Numbered from the stretch's first letter, positions 8,771 through 21,167 are shown. The stretch: 64,000 bases of DNA from Diplonema japonicum (GCA_964019335.1 OZ025757.1:2501-66500); one strand, 5' to 3'. The notes: generated by a model from the sequence alone, not told the origin. Translations and numbers: made by a program.

Positions 8771-11362
8771 TCAGTGTTTTTTTTGCTTCTTGATCTTCCT
8801 TTTTTTCTCCGCAGCCGGACTCTTCACCACTTCTTGTGTTTTCTCCTTCACGGCTTCCTTGATCTCTTCCGTGGCGACACCGGTTGCGGTTTTTTGCTTC
8901 TTGATCTTCTTTTTTCTCTCCGCAGCGGGGCCCTTCACCATTTCTTGTGTTTTCTCCTTCATGGCTTCCTTGACCTCTTCTGTGGCGATGCCGGTTGCGG
9001 AGTGGCGGAAGCTTCCCTTCGCTTTGGTTAAGGGTTGGGAGAGGAGGGCGGACAGCTCATGTCGGAGCCTGTTGATGTTGTTGGAGTGGTTCACGGCCTT
9101 CCTTTCGTCGTCGAGGCTAGTGTCCCGGAGGGAGGTGTCGAGGATGAGGCCCATGTCCTTGGCGTTCTTCTCCAGCCAGGTGTTGTGGACGTGGACCTTG
9201 CTGGATTTGTTGAGCGCTTTGTCAAGCTGCTTTGCCTTGGCAAGCCTGTCCCGCAAGGCGGTTGCCTCGTTGATATCGATATCGTAGTTCTTCAACCCTT
9301 GCTCTTTTCCCAAGCTGGTGCATGTCTTCTTGTATAGCTGCTTCTCCTCAGGGCAGATCAGCGCCAACGAAAACCCGTTCTCCTTGCACCTTGCAGTCCT
9401 CCCGCACCTATGCACGTACGTGTCCGTGTTCCTCGGGAACTGGTAGTGCAGCACGTACTCGATCCCCTTGATGTCCAACCCTCTTGCCGCCACGTCCGTA
9501 GCAATGACAACACACTTCTCGTTGGCCTTTAGCCTGTCAAGGTTCTTTAAACGCTGTCTCTGTTGCATTTCAGAGTGCAACGCGTACACCTGCACACCAA
9601 GCAGCCCTAGGATCGAAACCAGTCGTCTCAAAGTACTAATCGCGTTCACAAAGATCAGCGTCCTGCCCTCATTGTGCATCAGGAAGTGGTACAGCCCGAG
9701 CTCCTTCTCGTTCTCGAGGCAGTGCATGGCTGCCTCCTGAAGGGATTCCACCATCATCGAGCCGGATGTTACGTTTGCAAAGAATGACTTCTTACGGTCG
9801 AGTCCGAAGGCGTTGGTGATCTCTCCCAGCATGTCGTCCTCCGCGTTGCCTTCCCGCTTCTGCTTGGCGGCGATCTTCTTCCCTCCCTCGTGGAACTTCG
9901 CGGCGAGCATTAGTGTCGCGGAGGTGATGAACATGCGGAGCCTGTCGGGGACGGGGATGTCGTAGCCTTCTTCTTCTTCTTCTTCTCCTTCTTCCGGCGT
10001 TTCTTCTTCATTCTCTTCTTCTACTTCCTCTTCGGGCATCTCTTCTTCGAGCATTTCCTCCATCTCTTCCATTTCGGGCATTTCTTCCATCTCTTCTTCG
10101 AGCATCTCCTCTTCTTCCTCCGCCTCTTCTTCGGCGTTGTCGTTGCCCAGTAGCTCCTTCGCCGCCTCTGCAAAGTTCACACCTTCCAAGTGTGTCGACG
10201 AGTACGGTCCGGACTGGTTCTCCTTCTTCCACACTTTCAGGAACTCTTCGATGTTGTTGAACTCTTGGAAGACCTGTGTCTCGTACCCCTCCTTGTTCTT
10301 CCATCCCTCGTTGTTCACAATCGCCTTCCCCCTCACTGTGGGGTCTTGGGTGTTCTGCGACGTAGCGGAACCCTTCTTGATCATCGGGGGGGGCTTCTCC
10401 CTGATGCATTCCAGGATGGCGCCCATCTCCTCGAAATGCTTGTCCTGGACCATCTTGTCAGCCTCGTCCACCACAAGGTACTTCAAGCCCGTGGTAATAC
10501 TCCTCTCAAGGTAATCCGATGCGTTGTCTTCCAGAAGACCCCACAGACGGCCAGGGGTGGCGATCAGGATGTGCGGGCGTTGGTTTTTCGATTTGTTCAG
10601 GAGACGAAGCTGCTTCTCGTCTGACATGCCACCCACTACGCAGGCGGAGCTCAAGCCGGCTGCTTCAACGAAGGGTTTGAGGTGGTTGTGCACCTGCATG
10701 GCAAGCTCTCTAGTAGGGGTGATGATGAGGCAGTCGATGACACGGTGCTCCCACGGCACTGGTTCTTGCTTCATGATACGCTGGATCACAGGCAGCCCGA
10801 ACGCCAGGGTTTTACCCGACCCTGTCTCTGCGGCAGCAACAATATCCTTCTTCCATCCCAACGCTGTGGAAAGGGTCTTTTCCTGCACGGGAGTAGGTTG
10901 CTGGAACTTTTTTTCCTTGAGAACAGCCAGCAGCTTGGGGTCGACGCCCATGTCCTCCCACATTTTGTAGGGCTCTGCCACCTTGACTTCCTCTTCCTCC
11001 TGCTCGGGTTCGTTTGCAGCGTCCTTCGCACCTGCGTCTTCATCTTCATCTATGTCCTCCTCCTCTCTCTTGCGTTTGTTGTTCTTAATTTTCTTACCCT
11101 TGAACCCAACACGGCCGTCTTTCGTGGGCTTCACCAACAAGTTCAACAACGACCTTGCGTCGCCTGGGTTCGCTTGCACGATCGCTTCTTTCGTCTTTTC
11201 ATCCAACTCTGTACGCGTTGTGTGCACCCTGCCCTCTGCCTTCAAAACCTTATGTCTCTTCTCTTTATTGGACATCTTGGCGTTCTGACCGCTCGCGCCG
11301 CCTGACCTTCGAGACGCGCCGCTTCCCAGCCGCCGCCTGGCACCCTTTACTCCTTTGACCAT
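8771..11362 (-). CDS. DEAD-box ATP-dependent RNA helicase, DDX24/Mak5-like
   Basis: A single exon of 863 residues. Helicase motifs appear in order: Q motif (FQQPTPVQ, about 153), motif I AAETGSGKT (177-185), PTREL (216), TPGR (269), VVDEAD (297-302), SAT in FITSATLML, and the C-terminal lobe with ATDVAARGLD and HRCGRTAR. A Glu-rich insertion (EEEAEEEEEMLEEEMEEMPE and similar) lies between DEAD and SAT, the position of the large insertion in DDX24/Mak5 proteins, which assist 60S ribosome assembly in the nucleolus. The tail holds two copies of a Lys-rich block (KEKTQEMVKGPAAERKKKIK and KEKTQEVVKSPAAEKKRKIK) from a roughly 110-bp tandem duplication near 8780-9002. The ATG at 11362 follows an acceptor-like AG at 11384-11383. 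Confidence 0.85.
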   Translation of the reverse strand: MVKGVKGARRRLGSGASRRSGGASGQNAKMSNKEKRHKVLKAEGRVHTTRTELDEKTKEAIVQANPGDARSLLNLLVKPTKDGRVGFKGKKIKNNKRKREEEDIDEDEDAGAKDAANEPEQEEEEVKVAEPYKMWEDMGVDPKLLAVLKEKKFQQPTPVQEKTLSTALGWKKDIVAAAETGSGKTLAFGLPVIQRIMKQEPVPWEHRVIDCLIITPTRELAMQVHNHLKPFVEAAGLSSACVVGGMSDEKQLRLLNKSKNQRPHILIATPGRLWGLLEDNASDYLERSITTGLKYLVVDEADKMVQDKHFEEMGAILECIREKPPPMIKKGSATSQNTQDPTVRGKAIVNNEGWKNKEGYETQVFQEFNNIEEFLKVWKKENQSGPYSSTHLEGVNFAEAAKELLGNDNAEEEAEEEEEMLEEEMEEMPEMEEMEEMLEEEMPEEEVEEENEEETPEEGEEEEEEGYDIPVPDRLRMFITSATLMLAAKFHEGGKKIAAKQKREGNAEDDMLGEITNAFGLDRKKSFFANVTSGSMMVESLQEAAMHCLENEKELGLYHFLMHNEGRTLIFVNAISTLRRLVSILGLLGVQVYALHSEMQQRQRLKNLDRLKANEKCVVIATDVAARGLDIKGIEYVLHYQFPRNTDTYVHRCGRTARCKENGFSLALICPEEKQLYKKTCTSLGKEQGLKNYDIDINEATALRDRLAKAKQLDKALNKSSKVHVHNTWLEKNAKDMGLILDTSLRDTSLDDERKAVNHSNNINRLRHELSALLSQPLTKAKGSFRHSATGIATEEVKEAMKEKTQEMVKGPAAERKKKIKKQKTATGVATEEIKEAVKEKTQEVVKSPAAEKKRKIKKQKKH

Positions 11363-11382
11363 TTCTTTTTTCTTTTCTCCGC

Positions 11383-11450
11383 CTGGTGGTGAAAGTGTGC
11401 GAACGAAAGAACAAAAAAAAAAAAGAAGAAGAAGGTTTCCCCACACTAAA
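11383..11450 (-). promoter_or_regulatory. Probable trans-splice acceptor of the helicase gene
   Basis: Sense sequence has a C/T tract (CTTCTTCTTC then a T run, GTTCTTTCGTTCGC) ending ACTTTCACCACCAG, followed by a purine-rich 20-nt leader and the ATG at 11362. This polypyrimidine-AG-leader layout recurs before many genes of the window and is the pattern expected of spliced-leader addition. Confidence 0.5.
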
Positions 11451-11489
11451 GAAAGGAGGCGAAGGTCAAGCTCTGTAAGCAAAGACAGG

Positions 11490-14400
11490 TTAGTTGAGCT
11501 TTTTGAGTTCGTCACGTTTCTGTGCAACGTAAGGGCTGCCTGTGCGCATGGCGGCCATCTTGTCCAGGCATGCCGTGATGATGCGCTGCAGCTTGGCGAC
11601 TTGTGCTACACGTTTGTTTTTAAGATCCGGGACCCTGGCAAAGGCCTCGCGGTACTCCTTGCCCTTCAACTTTGTCATGTCCGGCTCCTTCACGGCAGGA
11701 CACAGCACACCCCACGTGGAGGTCCCTGTCTCGATGACCTTCTTGAGGGCGAACCACAGGTGAGCCTCGTCATGGGCAGCGTTGCCGATCTCCTTCAGCA
11801 ACGTGTTGAATGCGTCCCATGCGGTGACCCCATCACGCACAGTGCTGAGCCAGTAGTACAGAATAGGTGTCGAGTCGGTACGCTTGATGTCGGCACGGAG
11901 GCTGTCCAAAGCCTCGCTGCTCTGCGTAGGGTCCGCTTTCATGATACCAAAGAGCACTGAGACAAGCCTTGCAATGATGCTAGGCGGCCATGTCTCCTTC
12001 GCTTGCTGGAGGAGCGACACTGCGGAGTTTGGTATCGGTGCGCGCACCAAGGGAAGGCCGTCTGCATCTTTCTTAAGCTTCTGCCATGCGTCTGTCACGA
12101 GCAGCGATGCGCATAGGTTCTTCTTCAGCGAGCAAAGAGGCAGAACGCTGACCAGCTTCTTCTGCATCTGCGCGAATCTGTCTGTCCCAATGCTCAGCCC
12201 CACCAGCCCTGTCAGTGTTTGTATCGAGCCGTTGAGCGCCTCGTTGTTGTTTTTCTTCAGCTCTTCATCCACAACGCAGAAAGCCTCGCTCTGCTTGCCC
12301 TCAGCCAGCAACCTCCTGTGCCGAATGAAACATGTTGCCATCGCCACCTGTATCGCCTGAGCACCCGCTGAGGCTTCATCGATGATCTGTTGTGCCTGGT
12401 CGTAGTCGCCTTTCATCACGTGGCAAAACGCAAGGCACTGCACCACATCCCACCTGCGCCAGTCCAGCCCGCTCTCCATGCCCTGCTTCAGAGTCGACGT
12501 CAGGATCTGGACAGCATCGTCGTACTTCCCCCTCGAGTACTGCACCAGTCCCAACACCGTTGCTGCCTCCGCGTACCCCTCGTCTGCTATGCTCGAAACG
12601 ATATCGTGGGCCCACGACAATGCGTCCTTTTCCGTGCTGTCATCATCGCCGCCCTGCATGTCCTCCGCCTCATCGACCACGTCGGGCTGCACTAGCTCGT
12701 CCCACCCCACGTTGGAGGGGAGGAAGATGTGGGGTGCCGTGTACAGGATCAAGGACAGCGCGTACTGTGCTTTGAATAGCACAACCTCATCCTTGAGACT
12801 GCCTTCCGCTGAAACCCTGTTCAGCATCGTAGTGCACTGCTGCAGCAGCTGGGGGAGGTCCAGCAAGTTGTCGGGGAGCTTCTCCGGCATGCAGGAGATG
12901 AACCCAGCGAACCTGTACAGCACTTCTACACTGTCCTCAAGCTGGGCGTGCGTCAGTTTTGTTCCCTGATCGGTGACCTCGCGGACCATTGACAGCAGCT
13001 GTGAAGTTGCCAATGCGGAGAGCTCAGGGGTCTTTCTGCAGCGGCGGGAGACGATGCCGGCAGACGAAGCGGTGGTGATGTCGTGCTGCACACCAGCAGC
13101 CGCAAACATGCGCAGAAGCCTGGGAAGGATACTCTCTGATGCGTTGGGGGGCAGGCCCACGCACGCATCGATGTCAGGCATCTCCAAGAAGGACCCCTCT
13201 TCGTCGGTGTCCATGTGCTGTGTTGGTGTGTGCTTGCGTTGCGTGACATACCACAGTCGTGAAGGGTGAGCGGGTTTCGCCGTTCACAGAGTAGTACACA
13301 TCACCATCGGGTGTCTGCCTGAATTCGATGAGCGCATTGTCGCTCGGGTCCTTGTACCGCACGCTGGACGGGCCTTCCCCGCTCTCCAGCAGCACTTTGT
13401 ACATCACAAGCTTCTCGGGTATCGTCTTTGCAATTGTCAAGTTCGGCTCCTGTGCGTGAACAAATATTTGTAACAAACAAACAACATACATGCGACGGGT
13501 TGCGGAGGCATCTGCCGACCTCTTCCACCAGCTCGGCGATGCGCTTGATGCTCTCGTCTTGAATCTTGTGCGTTCCGAATTCAGGAAGCAGCTTGCTGGA
13601 GTGCTCGTCAGGCTGTCTCGCCCTGAATATAGAGATCGACGCCAACACTGCATCGTTCGTGACGGCATCCGTGCATTCAGTGAAGGAGTACAGCAGTTCA
13701 GACGCCTTGTCGTAGTTCCTGCTGGCGATGAGGGAGCAAAGAACAGCACGAGACGTGCTCTCGTAGTACGGCAGGTCGTCTTGGGGCACAAGGTTTAAGA
13801 TTTCGTCAGTAATAGTCTGTGCGCTGCTGCCACCGCCTTCTCCCCGTTTGCACAATGTACGCAGCTTGCTGGTCATGACCATCCTGTATTTTGTGAATGC
13901 GTCGCAGAGGGTCCATTCCTGTGTTTCCGATGACCGCACAGGCAGCAACCCGTTCCTCCCCGAAACCCACTCCAATGTCTGTTCCTTGTCCTCCCTCGGC
14001 AGCAACGCCTCAGCTGCGGTGAATGCTTCCAGCGCCGCATCGTAGTTCCCAAGCTCCTCCAAGACAAGCCCTACAGTGTTCAACGCGTTAGGGTCGTTTG
14101 AGAAGGCTTCCTTCACAGCCAACGCTCTTTCACCCAGCTCCTCTGGGATGTCCCCATACTTTCTGGGCTGGTAGAAATGCTGAGCGATCAGTGATAGCAA
14201 CGCCGTCTGGCTGAGCTGCGAAGCCTCGTATGCTTGTTCGATGCAGTTCTTCGCGTCATACGTGATGCTCCCGAACGACATTCTCTGCAAAGCCAGCCCG
14301 ATACCCAGCCACGGCTGGTAGGAGTCGGGTGCCAACTGCTGGGCTTTTTCAAATGACAGCTTCGCGGCACTGTGCTGAGAGTGCAGAAGCAGCAGCCATC

Positions 14401-17400
14401 CCTGATTGCACCACGCGCTGAAGTTCTTCGGGTCGAATTCGAGAGACTTGTTGATGCACCACAGCCTTCTGTTTGGGAGATCGCTGCTTGTAGCGCAGCC
14501 CAAAAGGTTCCAGAAGGAAGAACACCTTGGCATAATCTTGATCGCCTCCCTGCAGTACAATTCTGCTTTTGCACGGTTCTCCTCGCAGGCAGCTTCGTTG
14601 CAGAAGTTTGCGAACAGCGCCCTTGCCATGTCGTAGTACGCGTAGGCCTTTGCTGCTTTCCTGCCTTCGCTGAGCTCAAGAACCATGGTGTATGCCTCCA
14701 GCGCGCTTTTGAAATATTCGTCACGGCTGTCCCTGGACACCAGGTTGGCGCCACTGAGGCATATGTCACCCTTCAGGCGGTAAGAGTTCTGGCTGCCGTT
14801 GCTGCATCTGATGGACTCGGTGACGGCTGCAACGGCCTTGCTAAAGGGTTCGATGGAGAGTACGTCACCACCCTTAGCTGAGGTTTGCTTGGCTGCATCT
14901 ATGGCTTCTGCCCATCTGCACTTCGCCAAGAGGGACCAGGCAGGCTCGAAGTCGGGCTCCGTGCTTGTCACCTCGATCACCAGATCGCAAGCGTCTTGCA
15001 GTCCATTCTCAACACGCAACAAGCAGCACGCTTCGCCGTGCTTCGCTGCCATGCCCAAGGCATGGTCCTTCATTTCAGACACAGCCCTGTACTGTACAAG
15101 GGCTCTTGCGTAGTTCCCAACACCTTCGTATGCCCGCCCGAGCCCGTAGGCAACATCGGCTCCTTTGCAGTACCTCACGCAGTGCCGCAGGCATTTAGTG
15201 GCGATGTCGTACTTCCCATCGTTCAGGCTTTCCAACCCGTACAACTTGAAGGCCCATATGGTGCTTTGCACTGCATCAGCGCCTTGTGCCTCTGCCGTCG
15301 CTGTGATCATGGCACACACTGCCAGAAGGTCCGACCGCTTGTGGTACAAGCTGAGTATGCTGCACAGGTTCTTGCCTGCCTCATGGTCGAGTGGGTCGTA
15401 CTTAAGTGCCGTGCGGTAGGCTGCGATGGCGTGCTCGTCCTTTTCGTCTAACTCCACCTTCTCAGGGACGGCGTTCACCCACTGCGTGCTGTTAAGGCCG
15501 TACTCGATCTCGAACTCCTTCGCGGTGTATGGGTTCCCGTCAGCAGGATCAACTCTGCGCTCTCTGTCCCCAGCTGCCACCCACTCCGTTGTCCCACCGT
15601 AGCAGTCTTTGAAGCCCTCCTTCGAGTACAGCTCCCCGTTCGTGTCCGGCCTTGTTTGGAAACTGCAGTAGTAGTGACCCAGAAGACAGTGCGATCTGCA
15701 GATCTTTGCATCCAACTCCGTGGCCCTTGTTGCCACGTCGAAGCACTCCTGCATGTCGCCCTTTTTGCACAGGATCTCCGCTTTTGTCACCAACATCAAA
15801 GGTTCCTCAGATTTACACATTTTCAGCGCTCCTTCGATCTCTGCCAGTGCTTCTGCGTATTGCTTTGTGTGCAGAAGCCCCTTTGCAAGGCACCACTTGG
15901 ACATGACCTTCACCGTGTGGTCATTGGGTTGGAAATTCTTCAGAGTATCCACACACTCATCCCAGCAGCCGAACCCGAGCTGCACCTCCGCAGATAGTAA
16001 CATGAGCCGTTCGTTGCCGCTGAGCAACTTGTTTGCAGTCTCGCACAGGTACTTAGCAGACTGCCACTTCAGGATAGTTGATGAAAGGGCCTTCACGGTT
16101 ACTAGCTTAGAATGCCATTCCTGCGATGCGTCCCCGGTAATGGTCCCGGTCACGAGTCTTGCAGCAAGTGCGTTCAGCCCAAGGTCTGCCACTTTCACTG
16201 CTTCAGAGTGACGGTTCATCCTGAACAGGGTGAAGGCCTTGGCCGCATGAGGCATCACCACCTCAGGTGCTTCCTTGATGCACACGTCCAGCCACTTCAA
16301 CGGTTCCTCCAAGTCCTTCACATCTTCGTTGTGAACAAGACACCCTGCGTGCTGCACTGTGTACACGTCCCACAGCGAAGTGTCATCACCAAGGATCACT
16401 TGTGCCCTGCCAAGACCAAGGACGGCCCCAGCGAGCTTCTGGCGGACTTCCAACTGGAGCTCTTCTTGGGTTCGGTTTCTCCGAGGCGCGTGGCTCTCAC
16501 TGATGACAGGGTCCTGTTAAAACAAAAACAAAAAAAAAGGTCGAGGGAAAAGAAAAATAAAAAAATTCAATTGGATACCTCAGGACAGAGCGCGTGGCAC
16601 AGCGTGGTGAGGGTGTCGTCGATCTCGGTGGTGAAGTCACGAAGAACGAGGGCTGCCTGCCGAAAAGTATGGATTTAAAAAAAAAAAAAAAAAAGGAAAT
16701 ACCCTTAGCACCCAATATGAGATAGACGAAGGGACCCCCCTGATGGCCTCGCGAAGCGCGAAAGTGGTGAAGTACACAAGCTTGTCGCGAATAACAGCAG
16801 GGTCGGAAGGTTTGCGCGACAAATCGTTAAGAAGCCTCTGCACAACCCAGTCGACGAGGGAAAGCTTGTAGCTGGTGTCCCAGTCCGCAGAAAAGGTGAG
16901 GTTGAGGAGGAGGTCATCGACGTCGGGGTGGATTCCGTATACTTGCGCACGGTGTGCCTTTTGCGTCGCTACGTATCGCTCGTAAGGCTTCTGAGCGACA
17001 GAATTGAGGACCGGTACCTTAAGAGACGTTTTGTCACGGTGTCGGGTCTCCACTTCTTTCGTGATGTAGCTGTCAACAGTCGCTGTGTGGAGCTTTTTGG
17101 TGTCGTACTTTGAAACCAGCTCTACGATTTTTGAGTAGCATTTCAGTTTCTGTTCGTCCTCGGATGCAAGCTCTGAGAGCTTTACGAGTACGCTGATAGC
17201 TTTCTTGTCGTCGTTCTGGTCCAAGTGCACCTCGCGCAGCCCCTGCCACGCAGGGAGTTGGCTGTCTTCCAGCAGCGTCGCCTTTAGGTAACTGCTCTCT
17301 GCATCCTTCGGCTTCCCCAAGCTGAACTGACACTTCCCCAGCAGTGCCCAAAACATGTAACTATCCTTCGCCGAGTCCTCATCGATCTCCTTGAACTCCT

Positions 17401-17479
17401 TCAACGTCACCTCACCTTCCTTGAAACCCCCTTCTTGGAAGTGCTTCTTTGCCTTCTTCAAGGCGTCCTTCAGCGACAT
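11490..17479 (-). CDS. Very large TPR protein, Ski3/TTC37-like (five exons)
   Basis: Exons 17479-16703, 16656-16579, 16513-13490, 13449-13252 and 13217-11490 join in phase 0 across introns of 46, 65, 40 and 34 bp (donors GTATTT, GTATCC, GTATGT, GTATGT), giving 1,934 residues. The protein is almost wholly helical TPR-type repeats: MFWALLGKCQFSLGKPKDAE near residue 45, LGRAYEGVGNYARALVQYRA, FSAWCNQGWLLLLHSQHSAA and many others. Length, the N-terminal layout and repeat density fit Ski3/TTC37, the TPR scaffold of the Ski complex that feeds mRNA to the cytoplasmic exosome. Other giant TPR proteins cannot be excluded without a profile search. No transmembrane segment is seen. Confidence 0.72.
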
Positions 17480-18014
17480 CTTTTGTGTCCTTTTTTTCTT
17501 TTCAACAAAAAAATTATCATTTCAAGGGGAAAAAAAGAAAGGGAAAAAAAAAATGCACCACAAAAAAAAGGGGGGGGGGACATTGCGCTCATTCTGCCAA
17601 ACCAGGAGGGGGCCTCTATGTGTTACCCTATCTGAAGGAAAAGATGGAACGGTGGAAAGCGAAGGGAGGAGTAAAAAACGCGATTTTTTCTTTTTCTTTT
17701 TTTTTAGTTTCGAAACTTGTAACCCTCATCTCATTAAATAAAACAACATATTAAAATGAAAAGTAAGAGCATTATGCCACGTGCGGTCAGCAGGGTTTTA
17801 ACTCAAGAAGTAAGTTCGGATCCTATCGCTTCGTTAAAACTCCCTTGCTTGCCCCCACGCAACATATCGCCCATCTTATTTTTCGTTTAACAAATACTGT
17901 ATACTTTTTTTTTTTCTTTAAAGGCCACTGAAGCAGCTTTTTTTGGGGCATCAGGGAGATATTATCAGTTCGACATTTTTTTATTTATTTTTTTTTTCCC
18001 CATTGCATTCGGGT
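17480..18014. other. Intergenic spacer
   Basis: A/T- and G-runs with one more complex stretch at about 17765-17880. That stretch has a GTTCGGATCC word but does not fold into a convincing tRNA. No ORF of interest. Confidence 0.6.
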
Positions 18015-19791
18015 CTACTTTTCGATGGTATACTCTCCAGGCTTGTCGAAGGTGAGTTCCTTTGATTTTTTTTTTTTTTTGAAAAAAATATACCTCGCAC
18101 TCCTCCTTCAACAATGTGTAGCCACGGATTGTCAGAGACTCAGGAGCATCTGCAGGGAGCTCACCCATGGTCCATCCCTTGTTCTTGACAACAAGGTTCT
18201 TAATGGTGACCTTTGCCCCTGGGACGGCTTTAATGACCAACGCACCATCGAGGTCCAAATTCTGAATGTTAATGTCTGCCCCTTCCACGATTAGGGTAGA
18301 GTTCGTTGCCACACGGACATTGGAACCGATCTTCCTTGCGAGAGCCTCTTGGGTGGGCGCGAAGGACGGGTGCAGCACGACCCTTGGCGGCCATGCTACC
18401 GCGATACCCTGATAGGTTACAGGTTCGGCCTCCTTACCTATGACAGCCCCGCAGAGAGCAAGCCTTTTACACTGCATTTTGTAGAACTCGGCTTCTGCGG
18501 AAGAAGGGCAGTTGGCCTCGAGCCCAGTCTGTGCCTTCACAGCAGCGTCTGTCGTGTTGTTCTTGACAGGGGAGAAGGCGATGAGACGGTCGAACGTCGT
18601 GAAACCAACAGCGGCCTCCGCAGGAAGAAGCTTTGGGTAGTCCTGCATCATGCATTCTAATCGTGTCGGCTTTGCGAACGCAGTCTTACCGGCATCCTTG
18701 TACTTTGGGTTGACAAACTCAGGCATGAGCCCCTTGCTCTTCTCAAGCTGCTTAACATACGGAGGGAGGTTAAAGACAAGCGTGTTAATATTACCAGGGT
18801 AAGGGGAGTACCCTGTGGAGTCCGGGGCATCACCGACCTCTTCTTCGCCCTTCTGACGGTTTATCGAACGGAGGAGGGGGTCCAGTTGATTGTATTCCAC
18901 ACTGATGGTGACCGTTTTGGTTGGACCAACGAGCCTTGTGATACCGCCGATGGCTTCCTTGGGTTTTCTTGTGATGCAAATTGAGTTCAATTCTAAAGAA
19001 CGAGACACGCTGAGGCCAAGCGCGCCTTGTGTTGTGTTGAAAACCATAGCGTTGGTGTCCTGTATGAAGAAGACCCATTGAAGGCCTTGTTGAAGCCAGG
19101 CAGATGCTGTTCCTGTGGAGTGGAGAAGTTGGTGAACGTCGCCATGCCCGTGGGGTTTTGTCTCCAGCACACCAGGCGACTCTTTGACAAAGGTACCGTG
19201 GTTGTCTGTGATGGAAGGAACTTTTTCTTGCTTCATGAGGATGATGGAGGACCTTGGGCGGTTGAAGAACGCGTTCCTCTCCAAGAGATTAATTGTCTTG
19301 TCGTGGGTGTCCCCACTTGTCATGATGGCGAGAGGGATGGGAGTGGTACTACCGCACTCTTTCTGCAAAGCGTCTAGGTATTGCAGGTAGAATTCAAGGT
19401 AACATGTGTTCGTTGTCACCTCAACAGGTAGTTCTAGTTTGATGCCGTTGTAGCCAAGGCGTTCACCCAGACCACCTGCTACCAGAACGAATGCTGCGTG
19501 TTTCATTGAGTTTGTTCCGATTTTTTCGTATTTAATGCACTCGTCGTCGCCGAAGTTCAGGGCGAGTCCTTCTGGAACTTCTGGGACGCATCCTTCAAAG
19601 GGGTTTACACCGTCCTTGCTCTCTTGAAGGAGCCTCTTGGCGTTTTCTGAGTAGGCTCTCAACCCGCCCGGGTACTCGGTGTCCAGTTTCACTATTTGCT
19701 CGAATAGCTTGCCGTTGGTCTCGCCCTCCGCCAGTTTTTCTTGGCCGATGTCTTTCAAGATGGATTTTGCTTGTTCCTCGGTGGTCGGCAT
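18015..19791 (-). CDS. USP: UDP-sugar pyrophosphorylase (two exons)
   Basis: Exons 19791-18094 and 18059-18015 join across a 34-bp GTATAT...CAAAG intron, giving 580 residues; without splicing the last coding block runs into A-run lysines. Residues 101-118 hold the nucleotide-binding signature FVLVAGGLGERLGYNGIK of the broad-specificity UDP-sugar pyrophosphorylases (EC 2.7.7.64) of plants and trypanosomatids, which make UDP-glucose, UDP-galactose and related sugars from sugar-1-phosphates and UTP. The C-terminal part (EGADINIQNLDLDGALVIKA, then VTIKNLVVKNKGW) is the left-handed beta-helix typical of the family. Length agrees with about 600 residues. Start chosen at the first Met after the A-rich leader. 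Probably cytosolic or glycosomal; no obvious PTS1 at the C-terminus (EYTIEK). Confidence 0.9.
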
Positions 19792-20342
19792 TTTTTTTTT
19801 TTTTCTTCCCACGGTGGGTCCCCTTATTTGTTGTTTTTCGGGTTGCAAAGAAAAAAAAAAAAGAGAAAAAAAAAAAAAAAAACACAATGAGTTGGAAAAA
19901 AAAAAAAAAAAAGCCCAAAGAGGAAACAAAAAAAAATCCCCAAATAAAAAGGAAAAAAAAGAGAAAAAAAAAAGAAAAAAAAAAACCGACAAAAAAATGG
20001 GGGTGAGTTTCTTTTTTTTCCGAAGTTGGAAGAGGTTGCATAATGTAAAAAAAAAAAAAAAAATGAAAGGGGCAAGAAGAAAAAAAAAAAAAAAAAAAAA
20101 AAGCAAAGATAAAAAAAGAAGTCCGTGGCCCTCACCCCCCCTTATTTTTAATATTATTGTACTATTTTGACGTTGAAAGAAAAACCAAACTAACAAAAAA
20201 AACACTAGAACAAAACAACCAGGACTTTTTTTTTCTTCTCTCTCCATCGCTTTTTCCCCCCTTTTTTTTTTCTTCTCTTCCCCACTCTTCTCCTTACATT
20301 TTTTTTTTCCCTACATCTCCTTTTATGCAAATCCTCCAGACT
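19792..20342. other. Homopolymer-rich spacer
   Basis: Almost entirely A and T runs of 10-40 nt. In the sense direction several T runs precede the pyrophosphorylase start. ORFs crossing it encode Phe or Lys runs and are not genes. Confidence 0.7.
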
Positions 20343-20363
20343 TCATTCCGTCTACGCCTACGT

Positions 20364-20415
<52 letters not shown>

Positions 20416-20501
20416 AGTCTTTTCCCATACCCTCATGAAGGCACCAATAGGGGCAGCCCACGAAGTAAGGCTCGCAATCTTCTCAGCACGGTCGGTGTTA
20501 A

Positions 20502-20536
<35 letters not shown>

Positions 20537-21025
20537 CCTCTCTCCCCTCCCTCTATGTTCCCCTTAACATACGTCCACTTTCTCGTCGGTCTGCCAGAAC
20601 ACCGAAGAGGGTCCGATGAGGGCGATCTTCGACTCTCTGCCGATCATCTTGAAAACAAGGAACGCGAAGGACAGGCGGATGAAGAACTGGAGGAACTCCA
20701 AGTAGTCGGCAACAGTCCAGGTCCACACCATGGCGGCCTGGGGAAGACGGGTGCACTCCTTGCCAAGGGACACGAAGCGGTCGGGGATGGTCAGCACGGA
20801 CTGCGCCACGAACCTGCCCCACGAGGTGTTGCCAAGGTCCTCGCCACTTTTTTTTTTTTTTTTTTTTTTTTTTTAACTCTAAACATACGTGGTCTGCGCC
20901 CTCTGGACTTCCTTCGCGAAGTCAGAGTTGTGGTACTTCACCACTCGCGAGTCAGCGGTGTTGCCGAACCCGGCGAACGCATTGAACACAACGTTGACAG
21001 GGGTAAGAACTTTACGGAGGGACAT
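20343..21025 (-). CDS. Small membrane protein of unknown function (three or four exons)
   Basis: Exons 21025-20889, 20846-20573 and 20502-20431 join across introns of 42 and 70 bp (both GTATGT...AAAG, with 15 or more A's before the acceptor). A final mini-exon follows a GTATGG intron and supplies the stop either at 20354 (GCG TAG) or at 20345 (ACG GAA TGA), depending on which of two nearby AGs is used. The product is about 163 residues: MSLRKVLTPVNVVFNAFAGF, a middle part with RFVAQSVLTIPDRFVSLGKE, one hydrophobic span in DYLEFLQFFIRLSFAFLVFK, and a hydrophilic tail. The small size, basic start and single span would suit a mitochondrial inner-membrane subunit, but no family is recognised. Confidence 0.72.
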
Positions 21026-21167
21026 TTTTTTTTTTTTTTTTTTCAAATAATAACACTCGTCCTGCGATTTTTTTTATATATAAATATGTTTCATTCTCAC
21101 AAAAAAAAAAGAACAGACAAAAAAAAAGGGGGGGTAAACATTACAAGAAAAAAAAAAACTTTTTTTT

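Noticed and set aside
17770-17880. Possible tRNA gene with GTTCGGATCC
   Set aside because: T arm pairs only partly, no regular anticodon arm or acceptor stem could be folded on either strand.
19790-20247. N-terminal extensions rich in Phe or Lys on many genes
   Set aside because: They are encoded by homopolymer T or A runs in leaders and introns; starts were moved to the first Met after the A-rich leader.
20889-21025. Frameshift in exon 1 of the small membrane protein
   Set aside because: Recounting the C run at the ACCCC codon boundary gave four C's, which keeps the frame; the exon is intact.
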